Assembly: GCA_040235505.1 (NCBI GenBank)
Contig: JBECKW010000017.1
Coordinates: 73,837-137,836 of the forward strand
Direction of reading: 5' to 3'
Length of the DNA stretch: 64,000 bases
Source: JBECKW01 sp040235505
GTDB lineage: Bacteria; Desulfobacterota; Desulfobacteria; Desulfobacterales; JAFDDL01
The notes below the pieces were generated by a model, which was not told the DNA's origin, did not search any database, and saw nothing but the letters and a program-made list of their open reading frames with translations. The position numbers and the translations under genes were made by a program. The stretch's first letter is position 1. The number at the start of each line of letters is the position of its first letter. Below are positions 9,417 to 19,148 of the stretch, piece after piece.

Positions 9417-12008
9417 ATGAGCAACGGTAAAAAGCGAGAACAACCCCCCCTTAAGATCGGTGAACTGCTTGTCAAAGAAGGCTATGTCCGGAATGCCGAT
9501 ATTGAAAAGGCTTTGGAAATACAAAAAAAAGAGGCGGAAAAGGCCGAAACGCCTCTTGGAAAGATTCTTGTTGGTTTAGGAAAAATCAATAAGGATCAAC
9601 TGAAAAGCCTTCTGGAACACCCCTGTCAACGAAAACAGCTCGGAACCATGGCCCTTGATGCCGGTCTTATCGACCAGCAGCAACTGAAAGAATGCCTGAA
9701 GGACCTGAAAGACGAAGAAAAAATAGGTGACATCCTCGTTCAGAAAGGGCTCGTGAACGATGATCAGCTAAAATCCCTCCTTTATAAACAGGTCGGCTCC
9801 CAGCGGATCGGAGATCTCGCGCTGAAATTCAACATGATCAATGAGGATGATCTGGAAGCCGCGCTTGCCATTAAAAGATCCAAAAGAACCATCGGCGGCA
9901 TTCTCTGTGACCTGAACCTGATCTCGGCGAACGATCTGAATCATGTGCTTCAGAAATATAAAAAGCTACTGAAGTTCGGCGAAATCCTGGTTGATCAGAA
10001 CTATATTTCTGCGGCTCAATTGGACGCCGCCCTGGCTGAGCAATCCAAAACCGGCTCACATCTTGGGGAAATTCTTTTAAAGCGCAGATTGATTACAGAG
10101 GATGAGCTCCATACGACGCTCTCGAAACAGTACAATATTCCCTATGAAAAAATAGAATCCTTCGACATTGACGAAAGCAAAATAGCACCTCTTATCAGCG
10201 TGGTCGGGCAGCGTTATGCCGAAACCAACCTGATTCTTCCCCTGCGGCAGGAAGGAAATCTGCTGACCCTGGCCATTTCTGACCCGGACAGGGCCAAGGC
10301 GCTTCAGGAACTGAAAACCGTCTACACTCATTTTCAGATGCGCTGCGTGCTCATTACACGCGAAAAATTCGAAGAACTCTTCGAGATTCTGTACGGAGAG
10401 ACTCTGGAAGAGTCCATTTCCTCCAATGAGGCCTCTTCCCGGCCCGAATCCATGGATAGCTTCCAGATAAATCTGAGCGACGATCTGGATGAAAAGGACG
10501 GCAAGAAGGCGTCCTACGCCATGTCCTCCATGGAGGTGGAGCAGGTTGTCAACTATATCATTAAATACGGAATCATGAACGATGCCAGCGATATTCATAT
10601 CGAACAGGATCGCAGCGGCCCGAAAATAAGGTTCCGAATCGACGGCATGCTTCAGCGCCTTCGGGAAAAGGCCCTGGATGAGAAGCTTCACGAAATGGCG
10701 AGTCCCATTATCTCCCGTATAAAGGTCATCTCAAATCTTGATATCGCCGAACGACGGGTTCCCCAGGATGGTGTTTTCCGGGTCAGCTATTTTGATAAAG
10801 CCCGCGGGCGGGATGTGGATCTGGATTTCCGCGTCGCCACCTGTCCGGCCATTGTGGGAGAAAACGTTACGATCCGGATTCTCGATTCACGGAAGGCCAA
10901 AGTCGGTCTTGAAAATTTGAACCACTCCAGGGATGTGCTGGAGCCGTTCATGCGGCTTTTAAAAAGCTCGGCCGGGATGGTGCTGGTATCGGGACCTACG
11001 GGGAGCGGAAAGTCCTCCACGCTCTACGGCGCTCTTCAATACATTTATAATCCCAGTATAAAAATTATTACGGCGGAAGATCCCATCGAATACAGCTTTC
11101 CGGGAATCATGCAGACCCAGGCCCATCAAAAAATCGGCCTGACGTTCGCCAAACTGCTGCGATCTTTTCTAAGACTTGATCCGGATGTGATTCTGGTGGG
11201 CGAGATGCGGGATGAAGAGACGGCCCAAATCGGCTTCGATGCGGCCCAGACAGGTCATTTGCTTCTGAGCACCATACACACCAACGATGCGGTGGCCGCC
11301 GTATCACGTCTCCTGGATTTAAACATTGATCACAGCCAGATGGCTTCCAGTCTGCTTTGTGTTCTCTCCCAGCGGCTCTGCCGGCAGATCTGTTATAATT
11401 GCATGGTTTCTTACACACCCGAGGAAGACGAATGGAGAGCCCTTTTCAATACCTATCCGGAGCACCTGTCCTTTTACAAGGGAGAGGGTTGCGAAGCCTG
11501 CGGCTTTACCGGGTATAAGGGACGGGTGCTGATTTCCGAGCTCTTCGAAATTACCCGGGAGGTATCGCTTGCCCTCAGCAGGGGCGCATCCGAGCGGGAA
11601 ATCAAACAGATCGCCCTGGACGGTGGAATGAAAACGCTGGTGGATGACGGCATCCAGAAGCTTCACCAGACCACCCTTGCGGAGGTGATCCGCGTCGTTC
11701 CCCATGAAATGATCAAGGCGTTCAAGTCCCGGCAGCCGAAGCAATCCGGCGGCAGCGACCAGCAGACCATCATCTCCAATCCGGAAACCCAGGGGGCGCT
11801 CCTCGATAAAATTTACGAACAGTATAAAAAACTAAGCGGACATAACGGTGGAAAAACCGAACGCAGCGATGAGACGCAGTTTAAAAAATTTCTTTTAAGC
11901 AATTATCAGAAAATAACCGACCAATATGGCTGCAACAGCGTATCGTTTTCTCTGAAAAACAGAGACAACAAGGTGGAAATTTTTGCCCAGCCCGACATGG
12001 GTCAATAG
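9417..12008 (+). CDS. GspE/PilB-type ATPase with tandem MshEN-like repeats
   Basis: An 863-residue ATPase of the type II secretion / type IV pilus assembly family. Residues 13-240 contain eight copies of a motif of the form IGxLLxxxGxIxxxxLxxAL, starting near 13, 47, 75, 103, 131, 159, 187 and 216, mostly with a 28-residue period. This resembles four MshEN modules, which bind cyclic di-GMP in relatives. The ATPase core has Walker A GPTGSGKSS (about 526-534), Walker B LVGEMRDEET (about 593-602), the HTND histidine box and a zinc-type tetracysteine (659, 662, 692, 695). About 100 extra residues follow the usual C-terminus. A MinD-like gene starts 14 bases downstream; no pilin or secretin genes are nearby. 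Confidence 0.88.
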   Translation: MSNGKKREQPPLKIGELLVKEGYVRNADIEKALEIQKKEAEKAETPLGKILVGLGKINKDQLKSLLEHPCQRKQLGTMALDAGLIDQQQLKECLKDLKDEEKIGDILVQKGLVNDDQLKSLLYKQVGSQRIGDLALKFNMINEDDLEAALAIKRSKRTIGGILCDLNLISANDLNHVLQKYKKLLKFGEILVDQNYISAAQLDAALAEQSKTGSHLGEILLKRRLITEDELHTTLSKQYNIPYEKIESFDIDESKIAPLISVVGQRYAETNLILPLRQEGNLLTLAISDPDRAKALQELKTVYTHFQMRCVLITREKFEELFEILYGETLEESISSNEASSRPESMDSFQINLSDDLDEKDGKKASYAMSSMEVEQVVNYIIKYGIMNDASDIHIEQDRSGPKIRFRIDGMLQRLREKALDEKLHEMASPIISRIKVISNLDIAERRVPQDGVFRVSYFDKARGRDVDLDFRVATCPAIVGENVTIRILDSRKAKVGLENLNHSRDVLEPFMRLLKSSAGMVLVSGPTGSGKSSTLYGALQYIYNPSIKIITAEDPIEYSFPGIMQTQAHQKIGLTFAKLLRSFLRLDPDVILVGEMRDEETAQIGFDAAQTGHLLLSTIHTNDAVAAVSRLLDLNIDHSQMASSLLCVLSQRLCRQICYNCMVSYTPEEDEWRALFNTYPEHLSFYKGEGCEACGFTGYKGRVLISELFEITREVSLALSRGASEREIKQIALDGGMKTLVDDGIQKLHQTTLAEVIRVVPHEMIKAFKSRQPKQSGGSDQQTIISNPETQGALLDKIYEQYKKLSGHNGGKTERSDETQFKKFLLSNYQKITDQYGCNSVSFSLKNRDNKVEIFAQPDMGQ

Positions 12009-12022
12009 AGGGGTTTTATTAA

Positions 12023-13216
12023 ATGGCAAAGATACTTACGGTTACCAGTGGAAAGGGCGGCGTCGGCAAAACCAATATCAGTGTCAATCTGGCGGTTCTT
12101 CTCGCCCAGCAGGGCTACAGAACCTGCCTGTTCGATGCGGATCTCGGTCTTGCAAACATCAATATCCTGCTCGGCATTTATCCGGAATACAATCTGGAAG
12201 ATGTTATCGACGGGAAAAAAACGCTGAAAGAAGTTATCATTCACGATAAAAGCGGAATAGATATCATTCCGGGAAGCTCCGGGGTTGCTAAAATGGAATC
12301 CCTTTCCGCCGCTCAGCTCAGCGCCCTTTCCGATGCTTTCGGGCAGCTTGAAGATTATGATTATCTTCTTTTCGACACCTCAGCCGGGATATCCAAAAAT
12401 GTCATCGCGTTTTGCATGAATGCCTCCGAGGTTGTGCTGGTGATCACGCCGGAGCCCACTTCCCTGACGGATGCCTATGCGTTGATGAAAGTTCTCTCCC
12501 TGAATGGTTTCAAACAAACGGCAAAAGTGGTGGTAAACCAGAGTAAAAATCCAAAAACGGCGCAACTTGCCTACACCAAGCTGAAAGATACGGTTCGAAA
12601 ATTTCTCGGCATCCAGCTCTCTCCCCTGGGAACGATTGTTTCGGATGCGCGGGTGATCGAAGCCGTGGCCGCCCAGAAACCGTTTATCATGCTCTATCCA
12701 AACACCCAGGCCGCCAAAGGGCTCAAAGCCGTCGCATCGATGTTGTTGGAAAAAACGGATGCTTCAGACAAAGCCTTTCCCCTGGATACCTTTTGGAATA
12801 AATGTGTCAATATCCTTTCATCCCCGCTGAAATTACCGGCCAAGAAAAGCGAAGAGACCCGCCAGACCGAGCCAGCAGCCGAAAAGCCGCCGGCTGCCGC
12901 ACCGCCGGAACCCGCAAGGCCAACCACAGTCGGCGTTGAATCGGGACCTTCCGTCAAAGGCGGACCGGCCGCAGTTCATGCGCCTTTACCGGGACCGGAC
13001 GCCATCCAGCGGCTCTTGGAGCATCTGGTGGAAAACGTCTCAGCCATCACGCGGGAGCTTTCCGGTATCAGAACCGCCTTGGAGCAGGGTGCGTTCAGTG
13101 GCTTTGGCTCCACCACCTCGGGTGGCAAAACCGAGCGTATCCCCCCCGTCATCCCGCTTGATTTTGAAGCCTTCCTTGCAGACCAGGAATCAGAAACCGG
13201 CGGCGGACAAGAGTAA
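12023..13216 (+). CDS. MinD/FlhG-type ATPase
   Basis: A 397-residue deviant-Walker P-loop ATPase starting MAKILTVTSGKGGVGKTNIS, with DADLGLANINILLG and LLFDTSAGIS following. This matches the MinD/FlhG branch of the ParA family, which positions division, flagellar or pilus machinery. The ATPase fold ends near residue 255. The remaining 140 residues include a Pro/Ala-rich linker (about 285-320), so the protein is longer than typical FlhG. It follows the GspE-like gene by 14 bases with GAGGGG upstream of the ATG. Together they suggest spatial control of a surface appendage or secretion machine, but no flagellar genes are visible. Confidence 0.85.
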   Translation: MAKILTVTSGKGGVGKTNISVNLAVLLAQQGYRTCLFDADLGLANINILLGIYPEYNLEDVIDGKKTLKEVIIHDKSGIDIIPGSSGVAKMESLSAAQLSALSDAFGQLEDYDYLLFDTSAGISKNVIAFCMNASEVVLVITPEPTSLTDAYALMKVLSLNGFKQTAKVVVNQSKNPKTAQLAYTKLKDTVRKFLGIQLSPLGTIVSDARVIEAVAAQKPFIMLYPNTQAAKGLKAVASMLLEKTDASDKAFPLDTFWNKCVNILSSPLKLPAKKSEETRQTEPAAEKPPAAAPPEPARPTTVGVESGPSVKGGPAAVHAPLPGPDAIQRLLEHLVENVSAITRELSGIRTALEQGAFSGFGSTTSGGKTERIPPVIPLDFEAFLADQESETGGGQE

Positions 13217-13223
13217 AACGTCT

Positions 13224-15449
13224 TCAGAGCAAGGATTTTTCTCTTCCAAAAGAAATGATGGAGACGGAGCCTTCGTTAAAACAGCTGAAGAACGCACGAG
13301 CTTCCTGAAACCCGTTCAGAGTCACCGAAACGAGGGTTGCCGGAACATCCGGCCGCTTATCCGGAAGACTTTTCGCTTGATGAAGACGGATGCCGGAAGC
13401 AATCGGGGAAAGCCGGGTGACGGTATCTGAAATATCGGTACCGATGATGCAGAGGTCAAAAAGAACCGGAAAGGCCCAGGCAGACTGGGTTTGCCACTCG
13501 ACCAGAAGCATTCGGTGAGCCTTGAGTTTTTTGCTTTGATTCAGATTGGGGCAGGTCTCTCGATGAAACGCAACCCCCCGTTCGCTGAGGGCTGCCAGCA
13601 CGTTTTCCTCACCGGGATAGGGGTTGCAGCATTTTGAAAATTTATGGACCGCTTTTTCCGTTTCCGCAACATAGAGGATATTTCTCTCCTCGGGGTCGGC
13701 GTGTGTTTCCGAGACAACCTGGGTCTGCGGGGTTTTATCGGAAGGACTTCGCAGGTGATCGAGGTAATATAATATCACCTTGCTTGAAAGCATATCCTGG
13801 CCGATACGGGTATATAGAGCCGCCAGGTCTTTTAAGTGAAGAAAATTCAGAATCAGAGAGATGGTTTCATCTTCCAGGCAGGACGACGGTAAACCGTGCC
13901 GCTGAATTTCCTGCAGAAGCGTTTCTTTTCCAATCTTTTCCGCAACCACCTGCCGGCGCCTTTGAACCAGTTTGTTTACGGCGCTTCTGGCTTTGGGCGT
14001 CATGCATTTTTTTTCCAGATCCGGGTCGACATCCATCAGTTCGTAAGAGCCGATAATGTTGACAATGTCCCGGTCTTTCAGCACTTCCGTGATGCCGACA
14101 CGCCGACCATTGATGTTCGCGCCCCCGCAGTAGTCACCCAACGCGGAATGAATTTTATACGCAAAATCCAGAACAATGCTGCCTCTGGGCAGATAATGAA
14201 TATCTCCCTTGGGCGTGAAAACAAACAGCTCCTCCCCACTTGAAAGCTGTATCAGGTCCTTCCGCTGTGCACTGGCGCCACCGTATTCGCCGATGTTTTT
14301 AAGCATGTCGCTGAGCTCTTCCAGGTAAGATTCATAGATCGGGTTTTTGGAATTGAGCTCATAAATCATACCGGACGTCGCTTTGGCATCCATGGATTTA
14401 TTGCGCATCTTGATGAGATAGTCCCGGCCCCTGTTGTTGATCCGAACATGCAGGCCCTGATAACCGTTGGGTTTCTGGTTGGCGATGTAATCCCGGATGC
14501 TTTTGGGAATGGGGGTGAACTGGCTGTTGATGATGCCCAGGCCCGTATAACAGACCACCGGATCCGAATCGTCCATAACGATGGTAAAATCCACCTGGTT
14601 TTCCGCATTCTTTAGATCCAGGGTCTGGCGTTCGGGTGAGTAGTAAGGCCCCAACCCTTTTACCCGGGGCCGAACCACGACCGGAATAGAAAGTTCGGAA
14701 AACGCCGCTTCGAGACGCTGAACGATCTCCTGAATTTCCGGAGAGTTTCTGAGGCTTCGAATAATGTTCAGAATTTTTTTACTTTTGCGTGGAAAAAGTT
14801 GTGTCAGGGCCAGGTTGTATAAATGCCGCTTGATGGAAAAAAGGTTGAGTTTTGCGGCCAGCGGTGCGTAAACCCTGAGGGTTTCCTGGGCGATGCGACG
14901 ACGTTTGGAAGCCTGGAGGCTGGCCAGGGTGCGCATATTGTGAAGTCTGTCCGCCAGCTTGATTAACAGCACTCCGAGATGGCGGCTGGCGCTGACAAAA
15001 ATCTTGCTGTGGGTCAGGTCGCTCAGGGTGGCACGATCGAATTTTTGAAGAGAAAGCTTGGTGCAGCCATCCACCAGCTCCGCAACGGTTTTTCCGAAAT
15101 CCGTTTCTATATCCATCAACGTGACGGAGGGAACGTCTTCCACCAGGTCATGGAGAAATGCTGCGGCGATGAGTTCCGGATCCTTTATCCTAAACTCCCG
15201 GATCAGTATTTCGGCGACGGCCATTGGATGGTTGAAATACGGTTCGCCGGATTTCCGGAAATATCCAAGATGATGCTGATAGGAGAAAGTCAGGGCGTTG
15301 GATATCAGATGAAACTGCCCGGCACCCTTGTCCATATACCGGGCCATGGCGCGCTGGTAATAGGCCAGCGGCGGTTGACCGACCGTTTTTTTGGAGGGTT
15401 TTTCAGGTTTTTTTGTTTCATCCGGCATCATGAAGAAAGACATTATCAC
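13224..15449 (-). CDS. RelA/SpoT-family protein, probable ppGpp hydrolase with degenerate synthetase
   Basis: A 741-residue long RelA/SpoT homologue. The HD hydrolase site is intact (HPMAVAEIL, LHDLVED, LADRLHNMRTL). A TGS domain (ELFVFTPKGDIHYLPRGS), a conserved-Cys region with CCNP and an ACT-like C-terminus follow. The synthetase region keeps PNGYQGLH. However, the EIQIRT motif bearing the catalytic Glu is replaced by LIKMRN, and the usual YSIxxK and AxR motifs are not recognisable. I infer a hydrolase-dominant enzyme of stringent-response alarmone turnover. The start is uncertain (MIMSFFMMPDE offers several Met). It converges on the MinD-like gene with 7 bases between stops. Confidence 0.88.
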   Translation of the reverse strand: MIMSFFMMPDETKKPEKPSKKTVGQPPLAYYQRAMARYMDKGAGQFHLISNALTFSYQHHLGYFRKSGEPYFNHPMAVAEILIREFRIKDPELIAAAFLHDLVEDVPSVTLMDIETDFGKTVAELVDGCTKLSLQKFDRATLSDLTHSKIFVSASRHLGVLLIKLADRLHNMRTLASLQASKRRRIAQETLRVYAPLAAKLNLFSIKRHLYNLALTQLFPRKSKKILNIIRSLRNSPEIQEIVQRLEAAFSELSIPVVVRPRVKGLGPYYSPERQTLDLKNAENQVDFTIVMDDSDPVVCYTGLGIINSQFTPIPKSIRDYIANQKPNGYQGLHVRINNRGRDYLIKMRNKSMDAKATSGMIYELNSKNPIYESYLEELSDMLKNIGEYGGASAQRKDLIQLSSGEELFVFTPKGDIHYLPRGSIVLDFAYKIHSALGDYCGGANINGRRVGITEVLKDRDIVNIIGSYELMDVDPDLEKKCMTPKARSAVNKLVQRRRQVVAEKIGKETLLQEIQRHGLPSSCLEDETISLILNFLHLKDLAALYTRIGQDMLSSKVILYYLDHLRSPSDKTPQTQVVSETHADPEERNILYVAETEKAVHKFSKCCNPYPGEENVLAALSERGVAFHRETCPNLNQSKKLKAHRMLLVEWQTQSAWAFPVLFDLCIIGTDISDTVTRLSPIASGIRLHQAKSLPDKRPDVPATLVSVTLNGFQEARAFFSCFNEGSVSIISFGREKSLL

Positions 15450-15528
15450 TAAAGCGGATGAAAGGCTACCCGATTTATATCAGGAAGATCCTCAAGAATT
15501 CGGCGACGATGGACGATCCGGGTCGTCG

Positions 15529-15747
15529 CTATGATCGCCAAAGATAAAAACCGGTTTCATCCGGAAGAATAACCCCTGCCTGAAGAAGGGCGTTGATAGT
15601 GGCATGGGGCCTGGGCAGGCCGATTTTTTCGGCGCGGCGAATCAGTTCCGGAAGCGCAAACGGCTCTCCGATTTTTTCCACAAGCGAGCGGTATTGATGC
15701 TTGGCCGCCAGCAGGGAGGCAGACGTTTCGGCTGACCCGGTTTTCAT
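15529..15747 (-). CDS. Small conserved-looking protein, possibly winged-helix
   Basis: A 72-residue soluble protein with a strong ribosome binding site (AAGGAGG, about 8 bases before ATG), which makes it likely to be real. The central part (EPFALPELIRRAEKIGLPRP then INALLQAGVILPDETGFY) has the spacing of a small helix-turn-helix or winged-helix domain, but I do not recognise the family. It lies between the cNMP-binding gene and the SpoT-like gene on the same strand. A short GCGACGA/TCGTCGC hairpin at 15503-15529 abuts its stop codon without a T-run. Confidence 0.6.
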   Translation of the reverse strand: MKTGSAETSASLLAAKHQYRSLVEKIGEPFALPELIRRAEKIGLPRPHATINALLQAGVILPDETGFYLWRS

Positions 15748-15810
15748 ATGAAAAAACCTCCTTACAGCGCATCGGCGAAAAGAAGCGCTGTCATCGGGCG
15801 CTTAAACAGA

Positions 15811-16251
15811 TTAAAGGCCCGGGGACGTTTTTATTCCGAGAATATAGGGCATTCGTTCTGAAACGATGGCACTGATCTTCATCATCAGCTTTTCACTGAT
15901 TCGAGAGTTATCCCGAAGCAGCCGGCGAAGATCCTCGCCGGACATGGAAAGAACCTCCCCCCGGGTGAGCGCCACAGCGGTGCCGGTGTATTCAAAGGGC
16001 GCCACCACGGAGGACCATCCAATGATCTGGCCCGATTTATGGAGGGTAATGGCACGATCATCGGTAAACGAAACCATATAATTGCCGGACAAAATAATAT
16101 AGAAGGAATGGGCGCTCTGACCCTGCTTTGTCAACACCTCCCCCTCCTCGACTGTCATTCGGTGCATCACCACCGAAATTTTGTTAAGCGCCTGTTCATC
16201 CATATCTCCAAAAAGAGAGAGGGCTTGAAGCGTTTTAGGTTCTACCGACAT
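15811..16251 (-). CDS. Cyclic-nucleotide-binding domain protein
   Basis: A 146-residue stand-alone cNMP-binding beta-roll domain of the CRP/FNR type (EEGEVLTKQGQSAHSFYIILSGNY, then HKSGQIIGWSS). There is no C-terminal DNA-binding helix-turn-helix, so it is not a normal CRP regulator. The canonical phosphate-binding signature is only partly kept, so ligand binding is uncertain. It lies 11 bases after the MerR-type gene on the same strand and may act as a sensory partner. Its function is unknown. Confidence 0.8.
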   Translation of the reverse strand: MSVEPKTLQALSLFGDMDEQALNKISVVMHRMTVEEGEVLTKQGQSAHSFYIILSGNYMVSFTDDRAITLHKSGQIIGWSSVVAPFEYTGTAVALTRGEVLSMSGEDLRRLLRDNSRISEKLMMKISAIVSERMPYILGIKTSPGL

Positions 16252-16262
16252 TCAGCTCCTTT

Positions 16263-16616
16263 TTATGTATCAAGAAGATTTTTAATCTCCAGAAGTTCGA
16301 ACCGGATCTCTTCCAGAATGTTGGGGGGGGAATCATCGGGATGTTTGCCGCACAGATACCGTCTGGCACCCGGAATGGTGAACTTCTTATTATAGAGGAG
16401 GTCTTTGATTTTAAGGATCAGATCGACATCGCTTTTGCGGTAAAGTCGCTGACCCGAAGCGGTCCGTTTGGGAGAGATTCGCTTGAACTCGGACTCCCAG
16501 AAACGAAGAACATATGCCGGGACATCTGCAATGTCACTCACTTCACCGATCTTGAAATAAAGCTTATCCGGAATTTCGTGTGCCGGGGCTGGATCTTTCG
16601 TCATGTTGGCATCCAC
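16263..16616 (-). CDS. MerR-family transcriptional regulator
   Basis: A 117-residue protein with an N-terminal winged-helix MerR DNA-binding domain: YFKIGEVSDIADVPAYVLRF, then RTASGQRLYRKSDVDLILKI. The C-terminal helix is short and has no obvious metal-binding cysteines, as in the MerR-like genes that often follow pheT. The annotated start is GTG; an in-frame ATG lies four codons later. It is 20 bases downstream of pheT and probably in the same operon. Confidence 0.88.
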   Translation of the reverse strand: MDANMTKDPAPAHEIPDKLYFKIGEVSDIADVPAYVLRFWESEFKRISPKRTASGQRLYRKSDVDLILKIKDLLYNKKFTIPGARRYLCGKHPDDSPPNILEEIRFELLEIKNLLDT

Positions 16617-16636
16617 TCCCTCGCAAGGTGTAGCGA

Positions 16637-19066
16637 TTATGGCAGATCCGCGTTGAAATCCTTGATAATCCGGTCGCAGATCTCGGTATGCATCCGGTTG
16701 ACCGCTTCGTCTTCCAGGGTTTTTTCATCGGACCGATAGGTAATTCGAAACGAGACGCTTTTTTTGTTTTTTGGTATGGTGCCTCCTTCAAACACATCAA
16801 AAAGATGAACCCCTGTCACCAGCAGCCCTTCCTTCTGCCGTACCTGGTCCAGAAGACGCTGAGACTCGAGGTTCTTATCGACAATCAGCGTTACGTCCCT
16901 GGAGACGGAAGGATATTTAGAGACACCCGAGACGCGCTTTCGATCCGGAAGAAGACCGGAGATGCGGTCGAGCATCAGTTCAAACATAAAAGCAGCCTGT
17001 TTGAGACCGTATGCGGAACATACCTTGGGGTGGATCTCCCCTGCAAGCCCTATGAGCGACCCGTCAATGGAAATGCCTGCCGCATATCCCGGACGAAGAT
17101 AGGAGCCGCTCGAGGCCGTCTCTTTCGCAAAGGTCGCCTCTTTCAAATCAAGTCCGGCGATAAGCGTCGCAACGACTCCCTTTATATCATAAAAATCGCA
17201 GGGGGTCACCTGATTACACCAGGCGGCCGGGAGCCGGTTTCCGGTCCACAGTCCGGCGAGCATCTCCTTTTCTTCGGGAAGCTGTCCGTCGCCCTGATCA
17301 AGAAATACTTTTCCCACCTCAAAAAGACGGAGGGTCTTTATCTGCCTAGAGACATTTTTGGCCGCCGTCTCCAAAAGACCCGGTAGAAGGGAGGTTCTCA
17401 TGACCGCCTGTTCCTCGGAAAGCGGATTTAAAATGGCCAGGGTCCGTCGCCGGGGATCTTCCTTCGGGAACAGCAAGTTATCGGTGCTCTCCCGGCTGAT
17501 GAAGCTGTAGTTTATGGCTTCGAAAAAACCATACCCGATCATTTTTTCCCTGCAGGATTCCCGCAGGCTCCTAAGGGTTCCCATATTGGAGGATCTTCCG
17601 GCGGTTTCCATGATCGGAAGGGTGGTGGATATTTTTTCATACCCATACAGCCGGGCCACCTCCTCCATCAGGTCTTCCGGCCGCTTCAAATCCACCCGGT
17701 AGGTGGGTGCGATAAACTGCATGGCGTCCGGATCTTCCTGGGAGGCCTCCGGATCGCCGACAATCTCGATACTTGAGAGCAGATCGACAATGGTCTCGCG
17801 TGAAAGAGCGGTTCCCAGCAGACGGTTGGTGCCACCTACCGTAAGGGGAATATGCTGAACCGGAACCGGGTTCGGGTGCATATCAATGATGCCGCCCACC
17901 GGACGTCCACCGGCCAACTCAACCATGAGCTGGGCGGCGCGGGCGAGGTTTTGAACGGTGCCGTGGGGGTCGATGCCACGTTCGAAGCGATAGGAAGCGT
18001 CGGTGGCGAGCCCCAGCTGTTTGGCGGTTTTTCTAACGCTGGCGGGGTTGAAATAAGCGCTTTCGATCAGAACGGTTTTCGTGGTGGTCTGAATTTCAGA
18101 GTTCTCACCCCCCATTACGCCGGCAATGGCAATGGGTTTTTTTTCGTCACAGATTAAAAGCATCTCTTCGGTCAAGGTCCGGGCTTTTCCATCCAGGGTG
18201 GTAAACGCCTCTCCTCCTTCGGCGGTCCTTACCACGATCCGTCCCCCGTCCAGGTAATTAAAATCAAAGGCATGCAGGGGTTGCCCGGTTTCCAGCATGA
18301 CGAAATTGGTGATATCCACCACGTTGTTAATGGGGCGCAGACCCACGGACCGCAGGCGATCCTTGAGCCATGCCGGGGACTCGCCGATGGTGATATCTTG
18401 AATCAGGTTCGCCGAATAGCGGGGACAAAGCTCAGGGGCCTCAATGGTAACGGAGGTGACATCCGAAATCAGGCCGCCGGGTTCTTCGGGTGGAAGTTCG
18501 GGGACCCGGAGGGTGGTTTTCTGAATGGCGGCAACCTCCCGGGCGATGCCGATGATGCTGGTACAATCGGGCCGGTTCGGCGTCAGCCCGATTTCAAACA
18601 CCATGTCGGACAAGGACAGCGCCGCTCCCAGCGGGGACCCGACAGGGGCATCTTCCGGGAGCTCCATAAGACCGGAAGCGTCCGAGTCCAGGGCAAGCTC
18701 CGCGGCGCTGCACAACATGCCCTCTGAAACCTCGCCGCGAATGGTGCTTTTCTTGATTTCCATCCCACTGGGGAGGACGGCGCCGGGAAGGGCCAGGGGC
18801 GCCAGCATGCCTTTTCGAACATTCGGAGCACCGCAGACGACACTTGCGGTTTTTTCACCGATATCCACCCGGCAACAGCTCAGTTTATCTGCATTGGGGT
18901 GGCGCTGCACATCCAGAACCCGGCACACCTTGAACTTACCGAGGTAATCGTAGCGGTCCCACATGGCTTCAACTTCCAGACCGGCCATGGTCAGGGCGTC
19001 GGCCAGGGCTTTGGGCTCGAGCGTTATGGAAACATAGTCCTTTAACCAGCTTAAGCTAACCTTCAT
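16637..19066 (-). CDS. pheT: Phenylalanine-tRNA ligase beta subunit
   Basis: The 809-residue beta subunit of the heterotetrameric PheRS, which charges tRNA-Phe and edits mischarged Tyr. Recognisable parts are the N-terminal MKVSLSWLKDYV, the tRNA-binding OB-fold (VCRVLDVQRHPNADKLSCCRV), the B3/B4 editing region, the B5 domain, and the C-terminal anticodon-binding domain (KYPSVSRDVTLIVD). It is full length and 82 bases downstream of pheS in the infC-rpmI-rplT-pheST cluster. Confidence 0.97.
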   Translation of the reverse strand: MKVSLSWLKDYVSITLEPKALADALTMAGLEVEAMWDRYDYLGKFKVCRVLDVQRHPNADKLSCCRVDIGEKTASVVCGAPNVRKGMLAPLALPGAVLPSGMEIKKSTIRGEVSEGMLCSAAELALDSDASGLMELPEDAPVGSPLGAALSLSDMVFEIGLTPNRPDCTSIIGIAREVAAIQKTTLRVPELPPEEPGGLISDVTSVTIEAPELCPRYSANLIQDITIGESPAWLKDRLRSVGLRPINNVVDITNFVMLETGQPLHAFDFNYLDGGRIVVRTAEGGEAFTTLDGKARTLTEEMLLICDEKKPIAIAGVMGGENSEIQTTTKTVLIESAYFNPASVRKTAKQLGLATDASYRFERGIDPHGTVQNLARAAQLMVELAGGRPVGGIIDMHPNPVPVQHIPLTVGGTNRLLGTALSRETIVDLLSSIEIVGDPEASQEDPDAMQFIAPTYRVDLKRPEDLMEEVARLYGYEKISTTLPIMETAGRSSNMGTLRSLRESCREKMIGYGFFEAINYSFISRESTDNLLFPKEDPRRRTLAILNPLSEEQAVMRTSLLPGLLETAAKNVSRQIKTLRLFEVGKVFLDQGDGQLPEEKEMLAGLWTGNRLPAAWCNQVTPCDFYDIKGVVATLIAGLDLKEATFAKETASSGSYLRPGYAAGISIDGSLIGLAGEIHPKVCSAYGLKQAAFMFELMLDRISGLLPDRKRVSGVSKYPSVSRDVTLIVDKNLESQRLLDQVRQKEGLLVTGVHLFDVFEGGTIPKNKKSVSFRITYRSDEKTLEDEAVNRMHTEICDRIIKDFNADLP

Positions 19067-19148
19067 GTCTGTCGTACCTCAAAAACAACGCATCATTAAT
19101 CAATGTTATCAAAATGTTATAACAGATAAGGGAGGCGGGCCTGTACAG

